DNA of 10,006 bases from Akkermansiaceae bacterium (GTDB lineage: Bacteria; Verrucomicrobiota; Verrucomicrobiia; Verrucomicrobiales; Akkermansiaceae): NCBI GenBank assembly GCA_903909905.1, contig CAIVXP010000135.1, positions 1 to 10,006 of the forward strand, given 5' to 3'. Both the position numbers and the translations under genes were made by a program. Shown in pieces: positions 1 to 6,662 of the stretch. The notes below the pieces were generated by a model. That model ran no database searches, was not told where the DNA came from, and saw nothing but the letters and a program-made list of their open reading frames with translations. How positions within the stretch are numbered: position 1 is the stretch's first letter; every line of letters starts with the position of its first letter.

Positions 1-19
1 ACAATACAACAACAAAACA

Positions 20-1333
20 ATGAGCAACGAATACTTCCCCGGCATCCCAAAGATCACCTTCGAGGGCCCCAAATCCAAAAACCCCTTCGCCTTCAAACAA
101 TACAATCCCAATGAACTCGTCGAGGGCAAGACGATGCGCGACCACCTGCGCTTCGCCGCCGCCTTCTGGCATGTCATGCGCAACCCGCTCGCCGATCCCT
201 TTGGCGGCGGCACGGCGCTGATGCCGTGGGACGACGAATCGAACTCCGTTGCCAACGCTCAAAAGCGCGTGCGCGTCTTTTTTGAATTCCTCGAAAAAAT
301 CGACATCGATTTCTACTGCTTCCACGACCGCGATGTGGCTCCCGAACTCGACACACTGGCCGAGTCGAACGCCGCGCTGGACGCTGTGGCCGGCACACTG
401 GCCGAGGAGCAGCAACGCACCGGCAAGAAGCTCCTCTGGGGCACCGCCTGCCTCTTTGCTCATCCTCGCTATGCCCAAGGCGGCGCGACCTCGCCAAGCC
501 TGTCAGTTTACGCCTATGCCGCCGCACAGGTCAAAAAGGCTATCGCTGTGACCAAAGAACTCGGTGGTGAAGGGTATGTCTTCTGGGGTGGACGCGAAGG
601 TTACTCCTCGCTCTGGAACACTAATATGAAGCATGAACTCGATCAGCTCGCCGCCTTCTTCCACATGGCGGTGGCCTGGAAAAAGGAGATCGGCTTTGAT
701 GGACCTTTCTGGATCGAGCCCAAGCCTCGCGAACCCTCTACACACCAATACGACTCGGACTCCGCCGCGTGCCTGAACTTCCTGCGCGAATACGGACTGC
801 TCGACGAGTTCGCTCTCAACATTGAAACCAACCATGCCACTCTCGCCGGTCATACGATGCGCCACGAGCTCACCGTGGCCGCCAATGCCGGCAAGTTGGG
901 TTCGGTGGATGCCAATCGTGGCGATGAACTCATCGGCTGGGACACCGACCAGTTCCCGACCGATATCCGGCTCGCCACCGAAGTCATGCTCGTCATTCTT
1001 GGCATGGGTGGCCTGACCAAGGGCGGATTGAACTTTGATGCCAAGCGCCGCCGCGAGTCGCACGACCCGGCCGATCTCTTCCACGCTCACATCGGTGGCA
1101 TGGATGCCTTTGCTCGCGGACTCAAGATCGCCGCCGCGATACGCGCCGATGGACGCATCGAGGAATTCGTGAAGAACCGCTACTCGAGCTGGGATTCGGA
1201 ACTCGGCAAAAATGTCCTCGCGGGCAAGGCCAACTTCGCCGATCTCGAGAAGATCGCCCTCTCGCAGCCGGCACCTACGCTGCAGAGCGGTGGTCAGGAA
1301 TACCTCGAAAACATCGTCAACGAATTGCTGTGA
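20..1333 (+). CDS. xylA: Xylose isomerase (class II)
   Basis: Cytoplasmic enzyme that interconverts D-xylose and D-xylulose using two divalent metal ions, the first step of bacterial xylose use. The 437-residue length and the N-terminal extension before the barrel fit class II isomerases. Catalytic His102 and Asp105 lie in FCxHDRDV-like sequence (FHDRDV, 101-106). The metal ligands are all present: Glu233 in WIEPKP, Glu269 and His272 in [12 protein letters not shown], Asp297 in GSVDANRGD, Asp308 and Asp310 in GWDTDQFP, and Asp340 in GGLNFDAK. The ATG at 20 is preceded by a leader of A, C and one T with no Shine-Dalgarno sequence, and the protein begins as family members do. Its TGA overlaps the xylB start by 4 bases (GTGA), so the two are probably translationally coupled. 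The promoter lies outside the window. The coding strand is C-rich, unlike the + strand genes after 3.7 kb. Confidence 0.98.
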   Translation: MSNEYFPGIPKITFEGPKSKNPFAFKQYNPNELVEGKTMRDHLRFAAAFWHVMRNPLADPFGGGTALMPWDDESNSVANAQKRVRVFFEFLEKIDIDFYCFHDRDVAPELDTLAESNAALDAVAGTLAEEQQRTGKKLLWGTACLFAHPRYAQGGATSPSLSVYAYAAAQVKKAIAVTKELGGEGYVFWGGREGYSSLWNTNMKHELDQLAAFFHMAVAWKKEIGFDGPFWIEPKPREPSTHQYDSDSAACLNFLREYGLLDEFALNIETNHATLAGHTMRHELTVAANAGKLGSVDANRGDELIGWDTDQFPTDIRLATEVMLVILGMGGLTKGGLNFDAKRRRESHDPADLFHAHIGGMDAFARGLKIAAAIRADGRIEEFVKNRYSSWDSELGKNVLAGKANFADLEKIALSQPAPTLQSGGQEYLENIVNELL

Positions 1334-2805
1334 TCACGCTGGGCATCGATTGTGGCACGCAGAGCCTTAAAACCGTGGCGCTCGATGGCGACTCGGGAAA
1401 AATCCTGGCCTCCGCAAGCAAGTCCTACGGTCTCATCGAAGGCCTTCCCACCGGCCATGCCGAGCAGGATCCGGCGATCTGGTGGGACGCCCTTTGCGTG
1501 ACCGTGGGGAAGGTTCTTTCCGATCTCGGGTCCAGAAAATCCGAGGTCGGCGGGATCGGCGTCTCCGGCCAGCAACACGGCTTCGTGCCGCTTGATGCCA
1601 ACTTCGAGGTCATCCGCCCCGCAAAACTCTGGTGCGACACATCGACCACCACCCAGTGCGATGAAATCCGCGCTAAACTCGGCGGACGCGAAAAAACAAT
1701 CGAACTCGCCGGAAATGACATTCTTCCTGGCTTCACCGCGCCGAAAATTCTTTGGCTCAAACAAAACGAGCCCGCAAATTTTCAGCGCCTCGCCCATGTC
1801 GCGCTGCCGCATGATTTCCTGAACCTTAAGCTCACTGGCGCACTCCGCATGGAATTCGGCGACGCCTCGGGAACGGCATTGTTGGATGTCCGTTCCCGCA
1901 CTTGGTGCCGGAAAGTTTGCGATGCTATCGATTCCCGCTTGGTGGAAATGCTACCTTCGCTTGGATCCTCGCTGGAGCCTGCCGGAAATCTCCTGCCCGA
2001 GCTGGCTATGGATTGGGGGCTTCCTACCAATATCGTTGTGAGTGCTGGGGGCGGGGACAACATGATGGCTGCCATCGGCACCGGAAATACCCTCCCGGGA
2101 GTTGTCACAGCAAGCCTCGGAACCAGCGGAACCATTTTCGCTTGTGCCGACAAGCCGGTCATCGACCCGCAAGGCGAGATCGCCGCGTTCTGCGACAGCG
2201 CGGACCATTGGATGCCGCTTCTCTGCACGATGAATGTCACCGTGGCCACCGAGGCGTTTCGGAACCTCTTCGGTTGGGACCATGCCAAAATGGACGAGGA
2301 AATTTCCAGTATTCCGCCTGGTGCCGATGGGCTTCTTTTCCTTCCCTACCTGCAGGGCGAGCGCACACCGAACCTGCCACACGGCTGCGGCGTCCTCCAT
2401 GGCATGACGACATCCAACCTCACGCCCGCTCACATGGCACGCGCGGCGATGGAGGGCGTGACGCTCGGCATGGCTTACGGCCTCCGCCAAATGGAATCTC
2501 TTGGCCTCAAGCCGTCCGAAATTCGTCTCACCGGCGGCGGCAGTCAAAGCCCAGTCTGGCGCCAAATGCTCGCTGATGTTTTCGGTTATCCGGTGGTCAC
2601 CATGGAGAGTGCCGAAGGCGCCGCGCTCGGGGCTGCCATCCAAGCTCTGCAAGCGGCCACGCCGGGTTCCGCACTCGATGCCCTCGCTGCGCACTGCAGT
2701 CCGGTGCGCCAAGGCAGCGGCCTCGAACCCAAGCGGACCGATTTTTACGACGACCTGTTGGAACGCCAGAATGCCCTACGGGAAAAAATCATGCCCCGCT
2801 TGTGA
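1330..2805 (+). CDS. xylB: Xylulokinase (FGGY carbohydrate kinase family)
   Basis: Phosphorylates D-xylulose with ATP to xylulose-5-phosphate, which enters the pentose phosphate pathway. The 491 residues have the two-domain FGGY layout. The N-terminal phosphate-binding motif is DCGTQSLK (7-14), the substrate loop is SGQQHG (79-84), the probable catalytic base is Asp243 in GGGDNMM, GERTPN is at 343-348, and the C-terminal ATP-site motif [12 protein letters not shown] starts near 401. The GTG start at 1330 overlaps the xylA stop. It is well supported because the family's phosphate motif normally sits 5-10 residues from the start, leaving no room for a later one. No Shine-Dalgarno site is visible, so translation probably depends on ribosomes finishing xylA. 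Position after xylA separates it from other FGGY kinases such as glycerol or ribulose kinase. An intrinsic terminator follows. Confidence 0.97.
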   Translation: MITLGIDCGTQSLKTVALDGDSGKILASASKSYGLIEGLPTGHAEQDPAIWWDALCVTVGKVLSDLGSRKSEVGGIGVSGQQHGFVPLDANFEVIRPAKLWCDTSTTTQCDEIRAKLGGREKTIELAGNDILPGFTAPKILWLKQNEPANFQRLAHVALPHDFLNLKLTGALRMEFGDASGTALLDVRSRTWCRKVCDAIDSRLVEMLPSLGSSLEPAGNLLPELAMDWGLPTNIVVSAGGGDNMMAAIGTGNTLPGVVTASLGTSGTIFACADKPVIDPQGEIAAFCDSADHWMPLLCTMNVTVATEAFRNLFGWDHAKMDEEISSIPPGADGLLFLPYLQGERTPNLPHGCGVLHGMTTSNLTPAHMARAAMEGVTLGMAYGLRQMESLGLKPSEIRLTGGGSQSPVWRQMLADVFGYPVVTMESAEGAALGAAIQALQAATPGSALDALAAHCSPVRQGSGLEPKRTDFYDDLLERQNALREKIMPRL

Positions 2806-2826
2806 GTCAAAAATGATAATCATCAA

Positions 2827-2856
2827 GGTCTCATATAACTTATGGACCAGTTTTTT
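2827..2856 (+). terminator. Probable Rho-independent terminator of xylAB
   Basis: GGTC (2827-2830) plus CATA (2832-2835), with T2831 bulged, pairs with TATGGACC (2841-2848). This gives an 8-bp stem around a 5-base loop (TAACT). Two bases later comes a run of six T (2851-2856). It lies 21 bases after the xylB stop, as expected for the end of the xylAB transcript. The bulge and the AT-rich upper stem make it weaker than a textbook terminator. The opposite strand has no T-run after the hairpin, so it should not act on queE transcripts. Confidence 0.6.
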
Positions 2857-2924
2857 GGGAGCATACCGGGAGAGGATTTGGATTTAGATTGTCCGACCAT
2901 GTTGCTGCGCTCCATTGCCTTCAA

Positions 2925-3677
2925 TTAGACTCCGCGTTTGTCACCCCAGAGGCGGATGTGGAGGCGGTCGCAGAAGCGAAAATCGTGTGTGCGGCAGAGT
3001 TCGGCGATCTCGGCTGCGGATGCGTCGAGTGCGGTGGCGTTGCGGCCTTCGGGCATCAGCAGGATGCGTGACGTGGGGATGGCAAATTCACTTTTAAGTG
3101 CGAGCACCTCATCGAGATCAGCCTTGGCGGCGATGACGAATTTGAACCATGCCTTGGGTGAGCTGGCGAAGTAGTGAAGCGTGTCGGGCACGAGGCGAAG
3201 CGACGGCTTCACGCCAGAGTTGGAAAGTTTCGGCGAGACATTGAATTGATCGACCGCCTCAGCGAACGCGGGTGATGGCGTGCGGGTGCCATTGGTTTCC
3301 ACTTCGAAGACGCATTCCGGTTGGCGGGCGCGGATGTGGGTGATCATTTCGAAGAAATCATTTTCCTGAAGGAGCGGCTCGCCGCCGGTGATCACTATGC
3401 GCGGGCAGTGGTAGGAAAGGATGAGGTCGGCGGCGGCGGCGGGTGTGAGTTCGATGGTGGTCTCTGACTTGCGATACTTCGCGTAGCCTGGTGTGGCATC
3501 CTTTTCGTGGGGCCATGGCGTGCCTTCGAAGTTCCAGGTGTGATCCGTGTCGCACCATACGCAATGGAGGTTGCAGCGCGAGGCGCGAATGAACACGGCG
3601 GGCAGGCCAGCGGAAGGTCCCTCACCTTGCAGGGTGTGGAAAATTTCTGGGCCTTCACCGAGTCGGGCGAGTTTCAT
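2925..3677 (-). CDS. queE: 7-carboxy-7-deazaguanine synthase (radical SAM)
   Basis: Radical S-adenosylmethionine enzyme that contracts 6-carboxytetrahydropterin to 7-carboxy-7-deazaguanine, leading to preQ0 and queuosine in tRNA. The N-terminal GEGPEIFHTLQGEGPSAG (7-24) is typical of QueE. The Fe-S cluster motif is CX3CX2C (Cys35, Cys39, Cys42 in CNLHCVWCD). The SAM-binding GGEP is at 98-101, VETNGT at 126-131, SPK at 148-150, and the C-terminal LWGDKRG fits the family's end. Its 250 residues are full length. The ATG at 3677 has no Shine-Dalgarno sequence. It is divergent from the adenosyltransferase gene with about 50-70 bases between starts, and convergent with xylB. The other queuosine genes (queC, queD, queF) are not in the window, so the pathway is dispersed. 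An anaerobic ribonucleotide reductase activase also has a CX3CX2C motif but lacks the QGEGPSAG region. Confidence 0.94.
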   Translation of the reverse strand: MKLARLGEGPEIFHTLQGEGPSAGLPAVFIRASRCNLHCVWCDTDHTWNFEGTPWPHEKDATPGYAKYRKSETTIELTPAAAADLILSYHCPRIVITGGEPLLQENDFFEMITHIRARQPECVFEVETNGTRTPSPAFAEAVDQFNVSPKLSNSGVKPSLRLVPDTLHYFASSPKAWFKFVIAAKADLDEVLALKSEFAIPTSRILLMPEGRNATALDASAAEIAELCRTHDFRFCDRLHIRLWGDKRGV

Positions 3678-3746
3678 GGCGGGAGAAATGGGGATTAAGT
3701 TGAAGGCTGGTGGACAAGCAATTCCGTGGAAGCTATGAATTGGCGC

Positions 3747-4274
3747 ATGAGCATCATCACCGGACGCGGCGACTCAGGCGAGACAGATTTGTTGTTTGGA
3801 AAAAAGATCGCCAAGACCTCGGTGCGGATCGAGGCATTGGGCAGCGTGGATGAGTTGAACGCGGCGTTGGGGTTGGCGCGTGCGGCGGCATCGGACGAGG
3901 AATTGATCGGTTTGATCGATGCCTTGCAGGAGCGCCTGGTGGGCTTAATGGGTCAGCTTGCGACTTTGCCTGAAGATGATGCGAGGTATCATCAAAAGGG
4001 CTATGCGTTGATCGGAAAGGCAGATGTCGAATGGGTGGAATCCGTGGCGCGGAAATTTGAGGGCATGGGGGTTCGATTCAGCGGATGGGCACGGCCGGGT
4101 GCAGAAGGAAGTTTGGCGCGGGCGGGAATGGATTTTGCGCGTTCGCTGTCGCGGCGTGCCGAGCGATGTGTGTTGGCTTTGCACGAATCGGGCGAGCCTG
4201 TGCCGGAAGAGGTGCGGATTTTTCTCAATCGTGTCGCCGACCTTTTGTGGATTATGGCGAGGGTGGAGAGTTGA
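3747..4274 (+). CDS. pduO: PduO-type ATP:cob(I)alamin adenosyltransferase
   Basis: Transfers the adenosyl group of ATP to cob(I)alamin, giving coenzyme B12 for de novo synthesis or cobamide salvage. From the chosen ATG the protein has 175 residues, near the usual size of this trimeric family. Family signatures are the N-terminal ATP-binding TGRGDSGETDLLFG (normally TKTGDxGxT), SVDELNAALGLARA in helix 1, and the C-terminal pair SLSRRAER and FLNRVADLLW. The Arg in place of the usual Thr or Lys in TGRGD is a modest departure. Starts at GTG 3726 (182 residues) and ATG 3735 (179) are also possible. I chose ATG 3747 because MSIITGRGD matches the usual distance to the ATP motif; no Shine-Dalgarno site settles it. 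No other cobalamin gene, B12 riboswitch or B12-dependent enzyme is visible nearby. It is not the unrelated CobA/BtuR type. Confidence 0.9.
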   Translation: MSIITGRGDSGETDLLFGKKIAKTSVRIEALGSVDELNAALGLARAAASDEELIGLIDALQERLVGLMGQLATLPEDDARYHQKGYALIGKADVEWVESVARKFEGMGVRFSGWARPGAEGSLARAGMDFARSLSRRAERCVLALHESGEPVPEEVRIFLNRVADLLWIMARVES

Positions 4275-4447
4275 GAATCCAGAATCCAGAGGAGGAGAAT
4301 AGGGGGAAGAGGGGGAAGAGTAATGCGGGCTGGAGTAAAAAACTCACAAAAATAACACATTATTCCATGACCGTTCGCGCGGGGTAGTTTCCACGTGCCG
4401 TGAGGAAACATCGCCTACCGGCGGAAGACAGAGGACTGAAGACTGAA
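4274..4447. repeat. Cluster of three short tandem duplications between pduO and trxB
   Basis: Three unrelated two-copy direct repeats lie close together: AGAATCC at 4274-4280 and 4281-4287, GGGGGAAGA at 4302-4310 and 4311-4319, and GACTGAA at 4434-4440 and 4441-4447. From 4288 to 4320 the + strand is purine except for T4300. No start codon with a coding-like frame is present. The gene-free interval 4275-4487 therefore holds short repeats and hairpins rather than a missed gene. Function unknown. Confidence 0.6.
4387..4423. other. Two adjacent inverted repeats in the pduO-trxB intergenic region
   Basis: GTTTCC (4387-4392) is the inverted complement of GGAAAC (4404-4409). Between them, CACG (4392-4395) and CGTG (4399-4402) can pair around a 3-base loop, giving a bulged hairpin. 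Directly after it, CGCC (4412-4415) and GGCG (4420-4423) enclose TACC. In addition GGTAG (4383-4387) could pair with CTACC (4415-4419) as an outer stem, competing with the second hairpin. No T-run follows on either strand, so this is not an ordinary terminator. It could be a structured RNA end, a protein-binding site or a repeat unit. Confidence 0.4.
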
Positions 4448-4482
4448 AGAAGAAGCTTCTTGGTGGTAAATCCTCTTCTCGT

Positions 4483-4506
4483 CTACCTCAATGCCCACTG
4501 AGGTAG
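4483..4506 (-). other. Perfect 8-bp hairpin spanning the trxB stop codon
   Basis: CTACCTCA (4483-4490) and TGAGGTAG (4499-4506) form a perfect 8-bp inverted repeat around an 8-base loop. The trxB stop codon (4488-4490) is inside one arm. On the - strand the hairpin is followed by a purine-rich sequence, not a T-run, so intrinsic termination is not expected. A role in 3' end protection, or in Rho-dependent termination after processing, is possible but unproven. Confidence 0.5.
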
Positions 4507-5411
4507 CGTTCCGCTTCGAGGGCGGCGGCGCAGCCTTGGCCGGCGGCGGTGATGGCTTGGCGGTAGTAGTGGTCGGCGACATCGCCCGCAGCGAAGATGC
4601 CCGAGGTCTTGGTGGAAGTTCTGCCTGGGGTTTGGATGATGTAACCGTTTTCGTCCTTGTCGACGAGGTCGCCGAGGAAGGCACTGTTGGGAACATGGCC
4701 GATAGCGACAAACACGCAGGCGACGGCGAGTTCCGATTTTTCTCCGCTGATGAGATTTTGCAAAGTCACCGCACGCATTTCGCCTTTTTCGTCGGTGAGG
4801 TATTCGCTTACGGTTGAGTTCCAGACCGGTTCGATTTTCGGGTTGGCGAGAACGCGGTCGGCCATGATTTTTGAGGCGCGCAGTTCGTCGCGGCGATGGA
4901 TGAGAAAAACTTTGCTGGCGAAGCGTGTGAGAAAATCGGCTTCCTCGCAGGCGCTGTCGCCGCCGCCAATCACGCAGACCGGCACATCGCGGTAGAACGC
5001 GCCGTCGCAGGTGGCGCATGAGGTGAGGCCATGGCCGATGAGTTTTTGTTCGCCGGGCAAACCGAGGTGGCGTGGTGCGGCACCAGTGGCGACGATGAGG
5101 GTTTTGGCTTCGAAGGATTCCGCGCCGGCCTTTAGCAGGAAGGAACCATCGCTGCAGCGCTCGACCGACTCAACGCTGGCATAGGCGATGCGTGCGCCAA
5201 ATTTTTCCGCTTGGGCCTGCATTTTCATCATCAAGTCCGGGCCCATGATTCCATCGGGATGACCAGGAAAATTTTCCACTTCGGTGGTGGTCGTCAGTTG
5301 TCCGCCCGGTTGGGTGCCGGAAAGGAGCAGGGGGCTAAGGTTGGCGCGTGCGGTGTAGATCGCTGCGGTATAGCCGGCGCAACCGGTGCCGATGATGATG
5401 ACATTTTCCAT
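4488..5411 (-). CDS. trxB: Thioredoxin reductase (NADPH, FAD)
   Basis: Homodimeric flavoprotein that passes electrons from NADPH through FAD and a redox-active disulfide to thioredoxin. The protein has 307 residues from the ATG at 5411. Features in order: FAD-binding GTGCAG (8-13), ENFPG (46-50), active-site disulfide CATC (132-135, typical of low-molecular-weight TrxB), NADPH-binding [10 protein letters not shown] (149-158) with HRRDELRAS (172-180), and C-terminal FAD-binding [18 protein letters not shown] (276-293). An in-frame start at 5501 adds 30 residues with no family similarity and would read through the likely promoter at 5438-5467, so I reject it. [10 protein letters not shown] is the normal beginning. 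The fourth residue of the FAD loop is Cys11 where Pro is usual. It is divergent from mrp, separated by 167 bases, and has no visible Shine-Dalgarno site. Confidence 0.96.
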   Translation of the reverse strand: MENVIIIGTGCAGYTAAIYTARANLSPLLLSGTQPGGQLTTTTEVENFPGHPDGIMGPDLMMKMQAQAEKFGARIAYASVESVERCSDGSFLLKAGAESFEAKTLIVATGAAPRHLGLPGEQKLIGHGLTSCATCDGAFYRDVPVCVIGGGDSACEEADFLTRFASKVFLIHRRDELRASKIMADRVLANPKIEPVWNSTVSEYLTDEKGEMRAVTLQNLISGEKSELAVACVFVAIGHVPNSAFLGDLVDKDENGYIIQTPGRTSTKTSGIFAAGDVADHYYRQAITAAGQGCAAALEAERYLSGH

Positions 5412-5437
5412 GGATGTGACAAATTGAAGTGCGCGGG

Positions 5438-5467
5438 AGTATCGGACGATTGGCGCTGTCGAGTCAA
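5438..5467 (-). promoter_or_regulatory. Candidate sigma-70 promoter for trxB
   Basis: Read on the - strand, TTGACT (5467-5462) matches the -35 consensus at five of six bases. After an 18-base spacer comes GATACT (5443-5438), matching the -10 consensus at four of six. Transcription would start near 5431, leaving a leader of about 20 bases before the ATG at 5411. This agrees with the shorter trxB start. I saw no equally good promoter for mrp on the + strand in the same gap. Confidence 0.45.
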
Positions 5468-5578
5468 CCGCCCGGTCGCGTGATTGGTGTATGTTTTTCA
5501 ATTTCTGCGCAGTCGTGGGTCTTCACGTTGCGAGTAGTGCTTGCACACGGGCGTGGTCGGGCGAAACTGCCGGCGTTT

Positions 5579-6613
5579 ATGAATCCCGATTCCATTCGAG
5601 AAATTTTGAGGCAGGTCAGATATCCCGGTTTTTCCCGCGATATCGTGTCATTTGGGTTGGTCAAGGATGTGCGTGTGGAGGATGGCGTGACGTTGGTGAA
5701 GATCGAGGTTTCCACCCGTGACCCCAAGGTGCCGGAGCAAATTTTCAAGGACTGCCATGCTGCATTGGACGGCGTGCCCGGGATTGGCAGCGTGAAGGTT
5801 GATATCGATGTCAAGGATGCGCCCGCTGCAGCCGGTGGCTCGGGTGTGGGCAAGTCGTCGATTCCCGGTGTGAAGCGCGTGATCGCGGTGGCGTCGGGCA
5901 AAGGTGGCGTGGGGAAATCAACCGTCGCAGCAAATCTCGCGGTGGCTCTGGCGGCGACTGGTGCGCGCGTCGGGCTATGCGATTGCGATCTTTATGGCCC
6001 CTCGGTGGCGCAGATGTTTGGGGTCAATGATCGGCCGATGGCCAATGAGCGCGATGAGATCATCCCGCTCGAAGCGCATGGCATTCAGTTGATGTCGATG
6101 GGATTCCTGCTCGATGACCGTTCGCCGGTGATTGTGAGGGGGCCGATGGCGACGCGTTACACCCAGCAATTTTTGCGACAGGTCGCGTGGGATGATTTGG
6201 ATTATCTCGTGCTCGACATGCCGCCGGGCACGGGGGACATCCAATTGACGATTGTCCAGACCGTGACGGTGGATGGCGCGTTGATTGTGACCACGCCGCA
6301 GGAAGTTGCATTGATCGATGCGCGTAAGGCGGTGTCGATGTTTGCGAAGGTGAATGTGCCGATTCTTGGCCTGATTGAAAACATGGCTTGGTTTGAGTGT
6401 GATGCCGGCAAGCGATATTATCTTTTTGGCGAGGGTGGTGGTGTGCGGGAGGCCGAGGCCATGAATGTGCCAGTGCTCGGACGGATTCCGATCGATGTGG
6501 TGACGCGTGAGCGGGCTGATTCGGGAGCGCCGGTTGCTCTGATGGAGCCTTCCGCGAATGCGGTTTCGGCCGCCTTCCATCAACTTGCGGCTGGCGTCCG
6601 CCAAAGATTCTGA
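5579..6613 (+). CDS. mrp: Mrp/ApbC-family Fe-S cluster carrier ATPase
   Basis: P-loop NTPase of the Mrp/Nbp35 group, thought to carry and deliver Fe-S clusters to target proteins. The protein has 344 residues from the ATG at 5579. Residues 1-80 form a MIP18/DUF59-type domain. A Gly/Ala linker (about 82-92) leads to the ATPase domain with deviant Walker A SGKGGVGKST (106-115), DCDLYGPS (135-142, usually DADIYGPS), Walker B VLDMPPGTGD (211-220), and ENMAWF (267-272). The CxxC motif that normally follows and holds the bridging cluster is absent: the sequence is FECDAGKRY with only Cys274. The in-frame ATG at 5429 would add 50 unrelated residues across the trxB promoter, so it is rejected. No Shine-Dalgarno site precedes the chosen start. 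The P-type ATPase gene follows on the same strand after about 46 bases, so co-transcription is likely. Confidence 0.93.
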   Translation: MNPDSIREILRQVRYPGFSRDIVSFGLVKDVRVEDGVTLVKIEVSTRDPKVPEQIFKDCHAALDGVPGIGSVKVDIDVKDAPAAAGGSGVGKSSIPGVKRVIAVASGKGGVGKSTVAANLAVALAATGARVGLCDCDLYGPSVAQMFGVNDRPMANERDEIIPLEAHGIQLMSMGFLLDDRSPVIVRGPMATRYTQQFLRQVAWDDLDYLVLDMPPGTGDIQLTIVQTVTVDGALIVTTPQEVALIDARKAVSMFAKVNVPILGLIENMAWFECDAGKRYYLFGEGGGVREAEAMNVPVLGRIPIDVVTRERADSGAPVALMEPSANAVSAAFHQLAAGVRQRF

Positions 6614-6662
6614 GATGATGATGTTGTTTCCCTGAGTGGAAAACCGTCATCATTTCATCATG
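6614..6662 (+). other. Inverted repeat in the mrp-ATPase gap able to pair with the start codon
   Basis: ATGATGATG (6615-6623) directly follows the mrp stop. Two copies of TCATCAT (6647-6653 and 6655-6661) lie just before the ATPase coding region, the second including the first two bases of its ATG. The upstream arm can pair perfectly over 7 bp with either copy, so two alternative hairpins are possible, one of which covers the start. No T-run follows, so it is not a terminator. Confidence 0.35.

Noticed and set aside
503..1090. Long open frame of 195 codons antisense to xylA
   Set aside because: It is a shadow of the biased third codon positions of xylA; its translation resembles no family I know and it has no start signal of its own.
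1951..2712. Open frame of 253 codons antisense to xylB
   Set aside because: Overlaps conserved kinase motifs in another frame and shows no recognisable domain.
2827..2850. dif-like recombination site at the skew junction
   Set aside because: The AT-rich palindrome is better explained as a bulged terminator hairpin with a T-run; it lacks the 11-6-11 XerC/XerD site layout.
2889..3097. Small + strand frames at the 3' end of queE
   Set aside because: They lie almost wholly over queE coding sequence, and their composition follows from its codon bias.
3678..3746. Promoters or a cobalamin riboswitch between queE and pduO
   Set aside because: The gap is too short for a B12 riboswitch, and the best -35/-10 matches are only 2-3 of 6 bases.
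4333..4364. Weak hairpins GAGT/ACTC and AATAA/TTATT as terminators
   Set aside because: Stems are only 4-5 bp, mostly A-T, and there is no proper T-run in the direction of either flanking gene.
4321..4400. Possible tRNA suggested by GTTCGCG near 4373
   Set aside because: No acceptor, D or anticodon stem can be built around it.
5412..5501. N-terminal extension of trxB to 5501
   Set aside because: The added 30 residues do not fit the family, and the extension contains the likely -35 and -10 elements.
5429..5578. N-terminal extension of mrp to 5429
   Set aside because: The 50 extra residues precede the normal start of the DUF59 domain and overlap the trxB promoter region.
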